64,000 bases of DNA from an uncultured Christensenella sp. (GTDB lineage Bacteria > Bacillota > Clostridia > Christensenellales > Pumilibacteraceae): the NCBI GenBank assembly GCA_910577945.1, contig CAJTNI010000008.1, positions 1 to 64,000 on the forward strand. Reading direction: 5' to 3'. How positions within the stretch are numbered: the stretch's first letter is position 1; each line of letters begins with the position of its first letter. Under the pieces are notes generated by a model. That model had not been told where the DNA came from and searched no databases. It worked only from the letters and a program-made list of their open reading frames with translations. The translations under genes were made by a program, and so were the position numbers. Shown one piece after another: positions 26,106-35,245 of the stretch.

Positions 26106-28486
26106 ACAAAACAATGAAAAAGGTTATTTGCGGCTTGCTCGCGACGGCATTGACGCTGAGCTGCGCGGCATGCCGCGGCGGCACCGGCAATCCGAACGGC
26201 AAGCCCGACGTTCCGCCGATATCGGAAACGTCTACGCTCTCCGCGCCGTTTAACATTCAGGTGACGGAAAAGGGCTTGATTACCTGGGTGGGCGACGTCA
26301 ACGCGACCCAATACGTGGTAACGGTAGACGGCGAGGAGCATATCTGCAACACCCCGTATTTCTATCTCGACGGCAACAAGGACGTCAGCTTTACGATTGT
26401 CGCGCGCGCCAATGGGTACAAGGACTCTGCGGCGGCGACGGGGCGATACGAAATGCCCAAGGTCGAGCTCGGCATAATAAGCAAGTCGGAGATTCGTCCC
26501 GGCAACAAGATGACGCTTACCGTAAATGTCGCGCATACGACTAACCGCGCCGTCACTTGGTCAATCGAGGAAGGCGCGGAGTACGCGCAGATAGATGAAA
26601 AAGGCGTGCTTACCGCGGCGGGCGACGACAAGATAACGAGCGATAGAGTAATCGTAGTCAAGGCGGTGAGCAAAGCCGACCCCACGGTGTCGGCGCGGCG
26701 CGTGATAACGATTACCGCAAAGAGCGTGCTTACGCAAGCCATGCTCGACGCGGTTGCGGCGTCCGACAAGCTCGGGTTTGAGGGGTACGTCAACGTAAAT
26801 CTTTACGAGTTCGGCATAAGCGACAAATTTTACCGCAGCTTTACTTCGGACGTAAAGACCGCAATGGACGGCACTAATTGGTATACCGAGTACGACAACG
26901 CGACTACGGGTACTACGCAGGGCATGTACTACAAAAACGACGGCGGCATTGCGAGCCAAGTGAGCGTCAGCTTCATGAACGAGGAAAGCTTCACGCCCAT
27001 GCTCGACGACGACCTAAACCCCGTTACCTGGACGGATTCGGGATTGTACAACAACTTTAAAGGACTCACGGTAGACAATTTCGAGTTCAACGAGGAAACG
27101 TGGCGGTGGGAATACAAGAACGCCGACGGCGCGGCGGTAGACACGACCGTCGAACGCATCATAGCGTCCGCCAATCCGTACGAGTTCGAGCCGACCAACC
27201 TTGCTCTTATAATAACGGACGGCGAGATAGCGGGCATATATTCCAAAGCCAAGCCCGACCCTACGCTCGTCGAGCAGTACAACGCCGTGCAGGAGCTTGT
27301 CGCCGTAATCAACGTGGGCGAGGTAGTGGACGTGCCGACGATTACAAAGTTCGAGCATGCGGATATTCACGACGAGCTGCAAACGGCAATCGACAATATG
27401 CGCGCTCTTAAAAACTACACGGTAGAGTTTTTGAATATCGGCGGTTCGCAGTTTGCGTCGGGATACTCGATAAGCGGATATACGGAATATATAACCGAGA
27501 AAAATCGACATTTCAGACCGTTTGTTCAAGATTCTTACGGCACGGGCGAAACGGTTGTGCGCACGTACACGGACGACGACTACGGATATTCGTGGCGTCG
27601 CGAGGGTTTGTACAATATGTATGCGACCGAGAAAGACGGCAGCTATTCGGCAAACCGCGCTTACACCGACGATTTTGCAAACAGCATGCCGAGCTTTGCG
27701 TTCGCGCCCGAAATTTTCAACATGTACAGCGTGGACGAGGAGGAGGGCACGACCACGTTCTACGTCAACTCGGTAATGTCGCCTGTGGCGTCCACGTTCT
27801 ATTGCGGCGTAGGCAACGACGACGCGCTGTTCGGCTTGTTTGCCACAGAGGGCAGAATTTCGCAAAATTCGACGTTTACGCCGTACGTGACGGTCAAGGA
27901 CGGGTATATAATCGAATCGTGCTTTTATTACTATCTCGGTTACATGTACGGCGTTATAGAAATAGACTATAAGGACTTTAACATGACGCAAATGCCCATG
28001 TACGTCGACGAAAAGCTCGCAACCATGGAAACGCGCGAAGTGCCCGACAAGTGGGAGCAGGTGCAAATAATCACCACGCCCGACAGCACGGACACCGAGC
28101 ATATGGAAAACGGTTTGGTGCATTTGCAAAATTTCTTCGACGACGCGGATATCGCCGAAAAGCTGCCGTTCTTCAACCTGGCGTTGGGCGACACGTACGG
28201 ATTCGGTCTTACGACGTACAAAGCGCCGCCGCACAGCTCGAACATGGTGCCCGCAATAGTGTTCTATTACGACGTTCCGCTTGACGTGGATTACTCGTTG
28301 GAAAGCTCCATAAAAGCCGTGAAAAAGCTTTTGACGGACAACGGATATACGCGCGATAAGGACGACGTATATTCCAAGGGCGAGATAAGAGTGCAGGTAG
28401 TTGATTCTTCGCTCGACCTCAACATTAACGTTTGGCGCGTCAAAGCCGCGTCGCAGCCCACTCCGCCCGAGGAAACAGAGGCGTAA
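26102..28486 (+). CDS. Large exported lipoprotein, Fn3/BIG2-type N-terminus
   Basis: This is a 794-residue lipoprotein whose ATG overlaps the stop of the protease gene (ATGA), implying translational coupling. Lipobox LSCAAC region, with Cys near residue 21 or 24. Residues about 45-110 look like an Fn3-type strand module (GLITWVGDVNATQYVV). About 115-205 look like a BIG2-type Ig domain ending in VITITA. The remaining 590 residues are a beta-rich region I do not recognise, repeating pairs such as FTPMLDDDLNPVTW and an NIGGSQF segment. The next gene encodes a protein of the same layout. Partner or substrate of the adjacent protease is plausible by linkage only. Confidence 0.82.
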   Translation: MNKTMKKVICGLLATALTLSCAACRGGTGNPNGKPDVPPISETSTLSAPFNIQVTEKGLITWVGDVNATQYVVTVDGEEHICNTPYFYLDGNKDVSFTIVARANGYKDSAAATGRYEMPKVELGIISKSEIRPGNKMTLTVNVAHTTNRAVTWSIEEGAEYAQIDEKGVLTAAGDDKITSDRVIVVKAVSKADPTVSARRVITITAKSVLTQAMLDAVAASDKLGFEGYVNVNLYEFGISDKFYRSFTSDVKTAMDGTNWYTEYDNATTGTTQGMYYKNDGGIASQVSVSFMNEESFTPMLDDDLNPVTWTDSGLYNNFKGLTVDNFEFNEETWRWEYKNADGAAVDTTVERIIASANPYEFEPTNLALIITDGEIAGIYSKAKPDPTLVEQYNAVQELVAVINVGEVVDVPTITKFEHADIHDELQTAIDNMRALKNYTVEFLNIGGSQFASGYSISGYTEYITEKNRHFRPFVQDSYGTGETVVRTYTDDDYGYSWRREGLYNMYATEKDGSYSANRAYTDDFANSMPSFAFAPEIFNMYSVDEEEGTTTFYVNSVMSPVASTFYCGVGNDDALFGLFATEGRISQNSTFTPYVTVKDGYIIESCFYYYLGYMYGVIEIDYKDFNMTQMPMYVDEKLATMETREVPDKWEQVQIITTPDSTDTEHMENGLVHLQNFFDDADIAEKLPFFNLALGDTYGFGLTTYKAPPHSSNMVPAIVFYYDVPLDVDYSLESSIKAVKKLLTDNGYTRDKDDVYSKGEIRVQVVDSSLDLNINVWRVKAASQPTPPEETEA

Positions 28487-28518
28487 CTACGGTAATCTAA
28501 TCTTAAAAGAGGTAAGTT

Positions 28519-31023
28519 ATGAAAAATTACAAGAAAATCGTCAGACCCTGCGTAAGCTTTGCGTTGGTAGCGGCAATGGCGTTGCCGCTCGCGGCTTGCC
28601 ACAGAACCGATACTCCGAACGGACCGGTCGACCCGCCGCCGCCCCCGCCCACAATCAGTATCGGCGAAACCGAGACCACGGTGCTCGCATTGGGCGACGC
28701 GCCTATTCAGTTGACTGTCAGCGTCGAAAACTCGGACAGCTCCGAGGTCGTTTGGGAATCGAGCAATCCCAGATATTTGAAGGTCACGAGCGACGGCTTG
28801 GTTTCGGTCATCGAAGAGCCCGAAATTCTCGATATCTTCGTAACGGTAAAGGCAAAGCTCAAATCCGACTATTCGGTCGTTGCGGAGCGCACTTTTACCG
28901 TAAAAGCCGCCAAGCAGTCGGGACAGACCGGTTATCTTAAAGCCGATATGCTCAACGCGCTCGGCAACCCGAGCATTACCGTCGACGGCACGCTCACCGA
29001 TTACTACGTAAGCAAGAACAAGCCCGAGGACAATACGGAAACAAACTATTCCATGACCGTTCAAATGGAGGACGGCAAGTGGCGCGGCGTTTGGGGCGGG
29101 CTCGACGAGAACGGCGAGCGCATCACCGAGATAGAAAACGTCTACGAACGCGGCGTCAAGGACGCTACCGACGCCAACGGCGTTAAGGGCAAAGAGCTGC
29201 AATCGGTCTATATCGATAAAAACAACCAAGTCACGCGCAAGACGGAGACCAACTACGTGAGCATTCCCGCGGTGTGGGAGGCTCAGCACTATTGGAATCA
29301 CCTCGACAAAATCCCCGTCGCGGACGTTAAGTACGACCCCGCAAATCCGTACGAGTATACGTACGTTACGGACGAGAGCAATATCAATTCGCAGTATCTC
29401 ATGACGTATCTTGCGTTCTCGCTCACGCCCATGCTCGACGAAACGTTCCAACGCGTTATTATCGAGCTTACCGAAGAGCCCGACGCAAACGGCGATTACG
29501 AAATTGCGGGCATGCGCGCGCAGACCTATCCGCAGTACACAAATCCTACGTACGATAAAACGGGCACGCTTACGGGCTGGGACGCGATGAGCTACTCCAC
29601 GCTCACGTTCGAGTTCTCGAATATCGGCACGACCGAGGTCGAAGAGCCCACGCCGTATACCGCGACCGAGAATATGGATAAGCTCAAAACCGCGCTCGAC
29701 AAAATGAAAACCGCCACGAACTATACGTTCGACGCGGTCAACACCACCACGTCCGCGCCGTCGACGGACGAAGGCGATTACGACATTCAGTCTGCGTCCG
29801 CGGCATCCGTAAAGTCCGCGGCGCGCGCTACGACGACGCCTCCCTCCGACAAGTATTTGGGCGGCAAGTCGTACACCTCGTATTACAGCTATACGTCGGG
29901 CACGGGCAAGGTAGGAACTACGGGGCACGTGACCGCCGACGGCATAGTGCTTTTGCGCACTTTTCAATACTCCGGCTCTATGGACGGCAACAATTTCCGC
30001 ACCGAGGTTACGGGTTATAAGCCCATTATAAGCAACGGCGGCGAGGACGATTATTACGAGCAGTTTGCGTATGCGAGCGACGCGGTAGTAATTCCGTCGG
30101 ACAACGGCACGACGAATAAGTACGGCGCGCTCAAAGGCACTAAGTCCATACGCGGCAAAATGACCGACAAACTGCCCGGCTTCGATTTCGCGCCCGAGCT
30201 GTTCGAGTTCACGGGCGAGCGCACTGTCAACAAGAAAACCGTGTATTCGTTTAAACTGCGTTCGACGAGCGCGACGCGCGATATCGCCATGGAGGTTTCC
30301 ATGGATAACTATGCGGAAAGCGCATCGGCAAGCTCGTCTCGCGGTCTCACGATTAACGTGGACAAAGACGGCAACCTCGTTTCCACCGAGTTCCCGTATT
30401 CGGTCACGTTCGGCACGTATATCGGGTACGTAACCACCACTTACAGCAAAATCGGCAGCACCGAGCTCCGCCCCGACGCGTTCAACGAGTACGTGGCGCG
30501 CGGTTGGAGACAGAGCTGGGACGAATACACCATGAAGTATTACAAAGAGAACGCTTCCGATAATTCGTCCAAAGAGGTCAACGCGGGCATGGCTGTGCGC
30601 TCGATATTCGGCGACAACGCAAGCTCGCTGCCTACGCCTCCCGACATGATGAAGATGTTCGGCGACGACGTGAGCGGTCCGTTCTACGACGACGAGACCA
30701 AGACGCTCGCCGACGGCTCGACGAAATATATTCGCTATATGTCGCTCACCGCGCGCACCGACAGGTACGACGAAAACAGCCAGATTTCCAAAGAGACCTT
30801 CGACGATATCATGCGCATCGCGACGGAAACCTTCGGCGCCAAGGGGCTTACCCTCGACCGCGCTTTGACCGACATCACGGGCGGCGAGAGCGGCAGGAGC
30901 GACTTTGTGCTCGTGTATTCCAACTCGCAAATCACGGTTGTGATTACCAACAACCACACCAAGAACTTCTGGATTTATTTCTACAATGCGGGCGACTACA
31001 CCCGCGGCAGCTCGGCACAGTAA
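28519..31023 (+). CDS. Large exported lipoprotein, paralog of the preceding gene
   Basis: This is an 834-residue lipoprotein. Lipobox PLAAC, then a Pro-rich linker (PPPPPP) and a BIG2-like Ig domain (VVWESSNPRYLKVTSDGLVS) at about 45-130. The remainder shares layout with the upstream 794-residue protein: a post-Ig helix beginning with LKADMLNAL (upstream LTQAMLDAV), a TPMLDETF segment (upstream TPMLDDDL), a paired helix DKLKTALDKMKTATNYTFDAVN (upstream LQTAIDNMRALKNYTVEFLN), and a C-terminal alpha/beta region. The order strongly suggests gene duplication and divergence. AGAGG is six bases before the ATG, and the gap to the previous gene is 32 bases. Function is unknown. Confidence 0.82.
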   Translation: MKNYKKIVRPCVSFALVAAMALPLAACHRTDTPNGPVDPPPPPPTISIGETETTVLALGDAPIQLTVSVENSDSSEVVWESSNPRYLKVTSDGLVSVIEEPEILDIFVTVKAKLKSDYSVVAERTFTVKAAKQSGQTGYLKADMLNALGNPSITVDGTLTDYYVSKNKPEDNTETNYSMTVQMEDGKWRGVWGGLDENGERITEIENVYERGVKDATDANGVKGKELQSVYIDKNNQVTRKTETNYVSIPAVWEAQHYWNHLDKIPVADVKYDPANPYEYTYVTDESNINSQYLMTYLAFSLTPMLDETFQRVIIELTEEPDANGDYEIAGMRAQTYPQYTNPTYDKTGTLTGWDAMSYSTLTFEFSNIGTTEVEEPTPYTATENMDKLKTALDKMKTATNYTFDAVNTTTSAPSTDEGDYDIQSASAASVKSAARATTTPPSDKYLGGKSYTSYYSYTSGTGKVGTTGHVTADGIVLLRTFQYSGSMDGNNFRTEVTGYKPIISNGGEDDYYEQFAYASDAVVIPSDNGTTNKYGALKGTKSIRGKMTDKLPGFDFAPELFEFTGERTVNKKTVYSFKLRSTSATRDIAMEVSMDNYAESASASSSRGLTINVDKDGNLVSTEFPYSVTFGTYIGYVTTTYSKIGSTELRPDAFNEYVARGWRQSWDEYTMKYYKENASDNSSKEVNAGMAVRSIFGDNASSLPTPPDMMKMFGDDVSGPFYDDETKTLADGSTKYIRYMSLTARTDRYDENSQISKETFDDIMRIATETFGAKGLTLDRALTDITGGESGRSDFVLVYSNSQITVVITNNHTKNFWIYFYNAGDYTRGSSAQ

Positions 31024-31045
31024 CGCAACGGGCAAAGGAGATTAT

Positions 31046-34000
31046 ATGAAATCTCGCATAAAATTCCCGGTACTCCTCGGAGTGCTGGGAACTTTGGCAC
31101 TTACGGGTTGTGCGAAAACCGACGCGCCCGCGCCCCAACGCGAAATAAGCGTCGGGGTCGCGGACTCGTACCAAATAGTGCTTAAAGACACGGAAATAAG
31201 CGGTTACGACTTTTCCTCGCTGTTCAAGGTCACTGTGGACGGCGCGGTCGTAACCGTCGATTCCGCGTGGGTAGACGCGTCGGCGGTCAAGACCGAGGCG
31301 GGCGAGTACGAGGTCGTTTGCTCGTACGGAAATCAGGTCGTAACGGTCAAGGTCACGGTTGTGGCTACCGTGCACAAGCTCGTTTTTACGGCGGCGGCAA
31401 ACGGCGGCGCGATTACGCTTTTGCGCTCGCAGGTGAGCGGATACGACTTTAACGCGCTGTTCAAGGCGACCGAGGACGGCAAGGCAGTGGAGATTACCGC
31501 CGATATGGTCGAGACCGACGTCGCCGACAAAGCGGGCGAATACACGTACAAGGTGACTTACGCAGGGTACAGCCTTACGCTCGCCGTGTCCGTGCGCGAC
31601 GACATTCTCGTCGTGCCCGCATACCGCACGGCGGAAGTGCCCGTAACCGAGCTCGACGGATTTGACTTTACCTCGCTTTTCTCGCTGTACATAGAGGGCA
31701 AGGCGGTAAGAGTGACCGAGAGCATGGTGGATGCGACTGCGGCGGAAAACGCCGAGCAGGGCGACACCTTCGACGTGGCGTTTTCGTACGAGTATAAAGG
31801 CACGCCGTACAACGCGACGGTAGCGGTCAAGGTGGTCGGCGCGGCGCAGTATACCGTAAGCGTCAAGAACGCGGAAACGTATCCGCACGCCGAGAACATT
31901 GACTTAACTACGCTGTTCGAGATTAAAAAGGACGGCAAGCCCGTGCCCGTAACTTCGGACATGATAACGGGCGAGGTCGATTACAATATCGAGGACGGCG
32001 AGTCGGAAAAGGTCAGCGTAATCACGCTCACCTTTAACGGCAAAGAGTACGAAGCCAACGTTACCGTCAAATCGGGCGTGGTGATTGCGTACAAGCGCGG
32101 CGCGACGATTGTCGTGTCCAAGGGCACGGACAAAGCGAAATATCCGTTTGCGGGCGACTTTGCCGTCACTGTCGACGGTATCGGATTTTTGGCGATACCC
32201 GAGGCGTATTTGGTCGGCTTGGACGAGCTCGATTTCGATACGGTCGGCGAGTACGAGGTCACGCTCAAAATACCGTATTCCAATACCCGTCCGTCCATAT
32301 CGGGCGGCGTAGCGTTCAAGTACACGGAAAAGACGGTCAAGTACGTGGTCAGCGAGTACGACAGTACGGTGAGCGTCTATAAAGAGCACGTCACGTTAAA
32401 GAGCGGCACTACCTCGTACAATCCGTTTAGCAATATCGGCGTTGTCGTGAACGGCAAGCTCATGAACCTTACGGACAACAGAGAGTGGGTAAGCGCGATT
32501 ACGTGTTATGCCGAGGTCAAGTCCGACGATATCGATTTTTCCGACGCGGGCACGCAAACGGTCGTCGTGGACGTGTACGCAAACGGGCTTAACGCCGACC
32601 CCGTGACGGTGACGTTCTACGTTACAATCGAATCGGGCATTACCGTTACCGCCAAGGATATCGGCGTGTTCGCGGGCGCGACGCTGTACACCAAGGATTT
32701 GTTCGTTATCGAGCGGAACGGCGCGCCCGTCGAGGTCACGTACGATATGATTTCGGGCAAGGCGGACACGTTCAAGCCCGGCGTGTACGAGATAACCGCG
32801 AACTACGAGGGCGTAACCGCGACTGCTACCGTAACGGTTTTCCAAACGGGCATACAGGGCACATACCGCACCAAGCTCACGACGATACCCGTTACGGATA
32901 CCGACGACGATGACGACGGCGATTACGGCTGGGGCGGCAGCGGCGACGATTGGTACGGCGACGGCGAATATTCGCTGTACTCGAGTGCGAGCGGCGCGAC
33001 GCGCGCTACCTCGACTACGGGAACAACCACGCTCGGCGATATGATAATCGGCGAGGACGGTTCGATTGTGGTTAACGGATATAAGGCGAGCATAGTGGGC
33101 GGCGTGGACGAAAGCACGCTGCTGCTCGATATCGGCACAAACAGATATACCATGTATTACGACAACGGCATAATCGTGCTCGACCCCGACAACAGCTTAA
33201 AGCTCGGGTTTACCGATTACCGCCGTCCCATGGTGTATTTTAACGCCGACGCGTGGTCGGTCGAGAGCAAGGTGGAAATCAATTACTCGGACTCGCACGT
33301 GCTGTCAAACTCGTTTACGGGATATACGATTGACACGTTCAAGCTCAAAAGCACGACGAGCGACGAGGTCATGTGGTACGGCTTAAAGGTGCAGCTTGTG
33401 GAAAAGCACAGCGCCGATACGCTCTACCGCGTGTCTTGGGGCGAGGCTGAGTTCGCCGACGGGTTCAGCCAAAAGGAAGGCGCTGTGTCGTCAGTGCGGT
33501 TCCTAGGCGACGAATACGGCTTTACCATGAAAAGCGCGACCGTAGCCAAAGTTAACAAGGCGAACGCCAATACGACGTTCGGCGGTACGTACAGAGGCAG
33601 CTACGACGGCGAGGACGCGCGGCTTATCGTGAGCGATACGGGCGGCTTCGAGTTTACCGTCGGCGGCAAGAAATACGCGTCGTACATACTCAACGATTTC
33701 GGCAACTACAAAAACAGCTATATAGACAACGCCAACAAGACTATTTTCGGGTACAGGTTCAAGGACGACGGCAGCAATCCCGCGTTTTCGTACAAGTTCG
33801 AGGTAGACCCCGACAACGGCACGTTTACCGTAGTCGAGCGCGACGGCTACTACGGCAGGTACGAGGTAGACGGCATGTTTATCTATCTCGACGGGTACGG
33901 CACGGGCGCGGTCAATTTCGATACGAGCATGTTTGCGAATACGCAAATAAAGTACACGGTAAACAGCGGCGTAGTTAGCATACGCTTCGTCAATATCTCG

Positions 34001-34885
34001 CAAAGCTTTACGCACGGCGAGCGTGCCGAATTCTATATGGGCGAGTTCTTGAACACGCTCACTGTCAAATACAGCGACAGCGCGGTATTTGCGGGCAAGC
34101 GTTTCGTGAACGCGCTCGTCACCGACGGCGCGGTCATAAGCGTGGAAACGAGCGTTATCGGCAAAACGACGACCACGCTGGGCAAGAAGGAGCTGTTTCA
34201 GTCTATACGCATCGTAACAAAGGACGGAGAGCTGGACGATGACGCAAAAGAGAAGGCAATCAACCTCGCGTACGTGTCCTTCGATAAGCCCGGGTTCTAT
34301 AATTACTCGATAGCGCTCAGCGTCAACGGCAAGAGCGTTACGGCAAACTACGCGGTGCAGATTGTAGATACCGTGGTCGGCGACGAAACCGTCTATACCG
34401 CGCTCGGCTCGGGCGTGATGAACGGCAACGTAGCGCTCAACCTCAACGCGCACGGCTTGGCGACGATAATCGCGACGGGCGTGCGGTACGAGGGCACGGC
34501 AAGCGCAATGGTCGACGGCAAGTTCGTCGTTAAGGCGTATTCGGCTGACGGCGGCGTCGTAATCGCCGATTGCGAAAAGGTTGCCGACGGCATTTTGAAG
34601 GTGACTACGACGGGCGCGATTTCGCTTACCGATTACTTTACGACGGGCGCTAACCGCGTTTGCGGCGTAGACGGGTACGTAATACGCGAGTTCACCGTCG
34701 GCACGCAAAAGACCTATATAGTATCCAAGGCGGCGACGCTCGCGGGCGAAACGGCGGAGGTCGTGTTCGAGAGCGGCAGCGGCGACGCTGGCAGCGTGTT
34801 GAAGCTGACTACGTCCGAAGGCGAAAAGCGCGTGCGTATCGTCGCGTGGGGCAAGGTCTCCGACGGTTTGATAGTACTCGACTGA
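31046..34885 (+). CDS. Ig-repeat surface lipoprotein
   Basis: This is a 1279-residue lipoprotein. Signal peptide with lipobox LALTGC (Cys about 22). From about residue 30 to 620 come about seven Ig-like units of roughly 80-90 residues. The first four share the clear pattern G-Y-D-F-x-x-LF-K-V-x-x-D-G-K-x-V-x-x-T-x-x-M-V followed by G-E-Y-x-V-x-x-x-Y. A Gly/Asp/Ser/Tyr-rich linker (about 620-665) precedes a beta-rich C-terminal half containing G-T-Y-R-G-S-Y-D-G-type units related to those in the next large lipoprotein. The ATG at 31046 has AAAGGAG upstream; an in-frame upstream extension overlaps the previous gene and would bury the signal peptide. Probable adhesin or binding scaffold. Confidence 0.85.
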   Translation: MKSRIKFPVLLGVLGTLALTGCAKTDAPAPQREISVGVADSYQIVLKDTEISGYDFSSLFKVTVDGAVVTVDSAWVDASAVKTEAGEYEVVCSYGNQVVTVKVTVVATVHKLVFTAAANGGAITLLRSQVSGYDFNALFKATEDGKAVEITADMVETDVADKAGEYTYKVTYAGYSLTLAVSVRDDILVVPAYRTAEVPVTELDGFDFTSLFSLYIEGKAVRVTESMVDATAAENAEQGDTFDVAFSYEYKGTPYNATVAVKVVGAAQYTVSVKNAETYPHAENIDLTTLFEIKKDGKPVPVTSDMITGEVDYNIEDGESEKVSVITLTFNGKEYEANVTVKSGVVIAYKRGATIVVSKGTDKAKYPFAGDFAVTVDGIGFLAIPEAYLVGLDELDFDTVGEYEVTLKIPYSNTRPSISGGVAFKYTEKTVKYVVSEYDSTVSVYKEHVTLKSGTTSYNPFSNIGVVVNGKLMNLTDNREWVSAITCYAEVKSDDIDFSDAGTQTVVVDVYANGLNADPVTVTFYVTIESGITVTAKDIGVFAGATLYTKDLFVIERNGAPVEVTYDMISGKADTFKPGVYEITANYEGVTATATVTVFQTGIQGTYRTKLTTIPVTDTDDDDDGDYGWGGSGDDWYGDGEYSLYSSASGATRATSTTGTTTLGDMIIGEDGSIVVNGYKASIVGGVDESTLLLDIGTNRYTMYYDNGIIVLDPDNSLKLGFTDYRRPMVYFNADAWSVESKVEINYSDSHVLSNSFTGYTIDTFKLKSTTSDEVMWYGLKVQLVEKHSADTLYRVSWGEAEFADGFSQKEGAVSSVRFLGDEYGFTMKSATVAKVNKANANTTFGGTYRGSYDGEDARLIVSDTGGFEFTVGGKKYASYILNDFGNYKNSYIDNANKTIFGYRFKDDGSNPAFSYKFEVDPDNGTFTVVERDGYYGRYEVDGMFIYLDGYGTGAVNFDTSMFANTQIKYTVNSGVVSIRFVNISQSFTHGERAEFYMGEFLNTLTVKYSDSAVFAGKRFVNALVTDGAVISVETSVIGKTTTTLGKKELFQSIRIVTKDGELDDDAKEKAINLAYVSFDKPGFYNYSIALSVNGKSVTANYAVQIVDTVVGDETVYTALGSGVMNGNVALNLNAHGLATIIATGVRYEGTASAMVDGKFVVKAYSADGGVVIADCEKVADGILKVTTTGAISLTDYFTTGANRVCGVDGYVIREFTVGTQKTYIVSKAATLAGETAEVVFESGSGDAGSVLKLTTSEGEKRVRIVAWGKVSDGLIVLD

Positions 34886-35245
34886 CAAGCCGAAGCTTGG
34901 CGACTGCCGTGTGTTTACTGTGTCGGTGGTTTTTGCCGTGCACCCGAATAAAAGCCAAACGCTTAGCGACTGCCGTGTGCTGCGCGAATGCCTTGTGCGG
35001 GCGTTTTCGGTTGTCGAGCGTTACGTACATAACACTGTCGTTTCGAGCGGAGCGGCAACGCCGCGCAGTCGAGAAATCTATCCTTTATCCCATATACTTT
35101 GCAAAACACCATTTAAATGGTTGACAATATGGCTAAAATCGGTTAGAATATACAAAAGTATCGGTGTTGAAATTGACAAAGATGTCTTTCGGCGCCGATT
35201 TTTGCATTTTTGAATTTACTCGGAATAAACTCTTTGGAGGTTTTT
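34886..35245. repeat. Intergenic region with direct repeat, dyad repeat and promoter
   Basis: The 19-base sequence GCTT-x-GCGACTGCCGTGTG occurs at 34895-34913 and 34961-34979. A family B dyad (TTTCGAGCGG ... CGCAGTCGAGAAATCT) lies at 35037-35079. The promoter of the following gene is at 35121-35149. No convincing terminator for the upstream operon was found and no gene is apparent. Confidence 0.65.
35121..35149 (+). promoter_or_regulatory. Promoter of the giant InlB-repeat lipoprotein
   Basis: TTGACA at 35121-35126, spacer of 17, TAGAAT at 35144-35149. The start codon follows at 35246 behind TTTGGAGG, leaving a 5' leader of about 90 bases. Confidence 0.85.
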
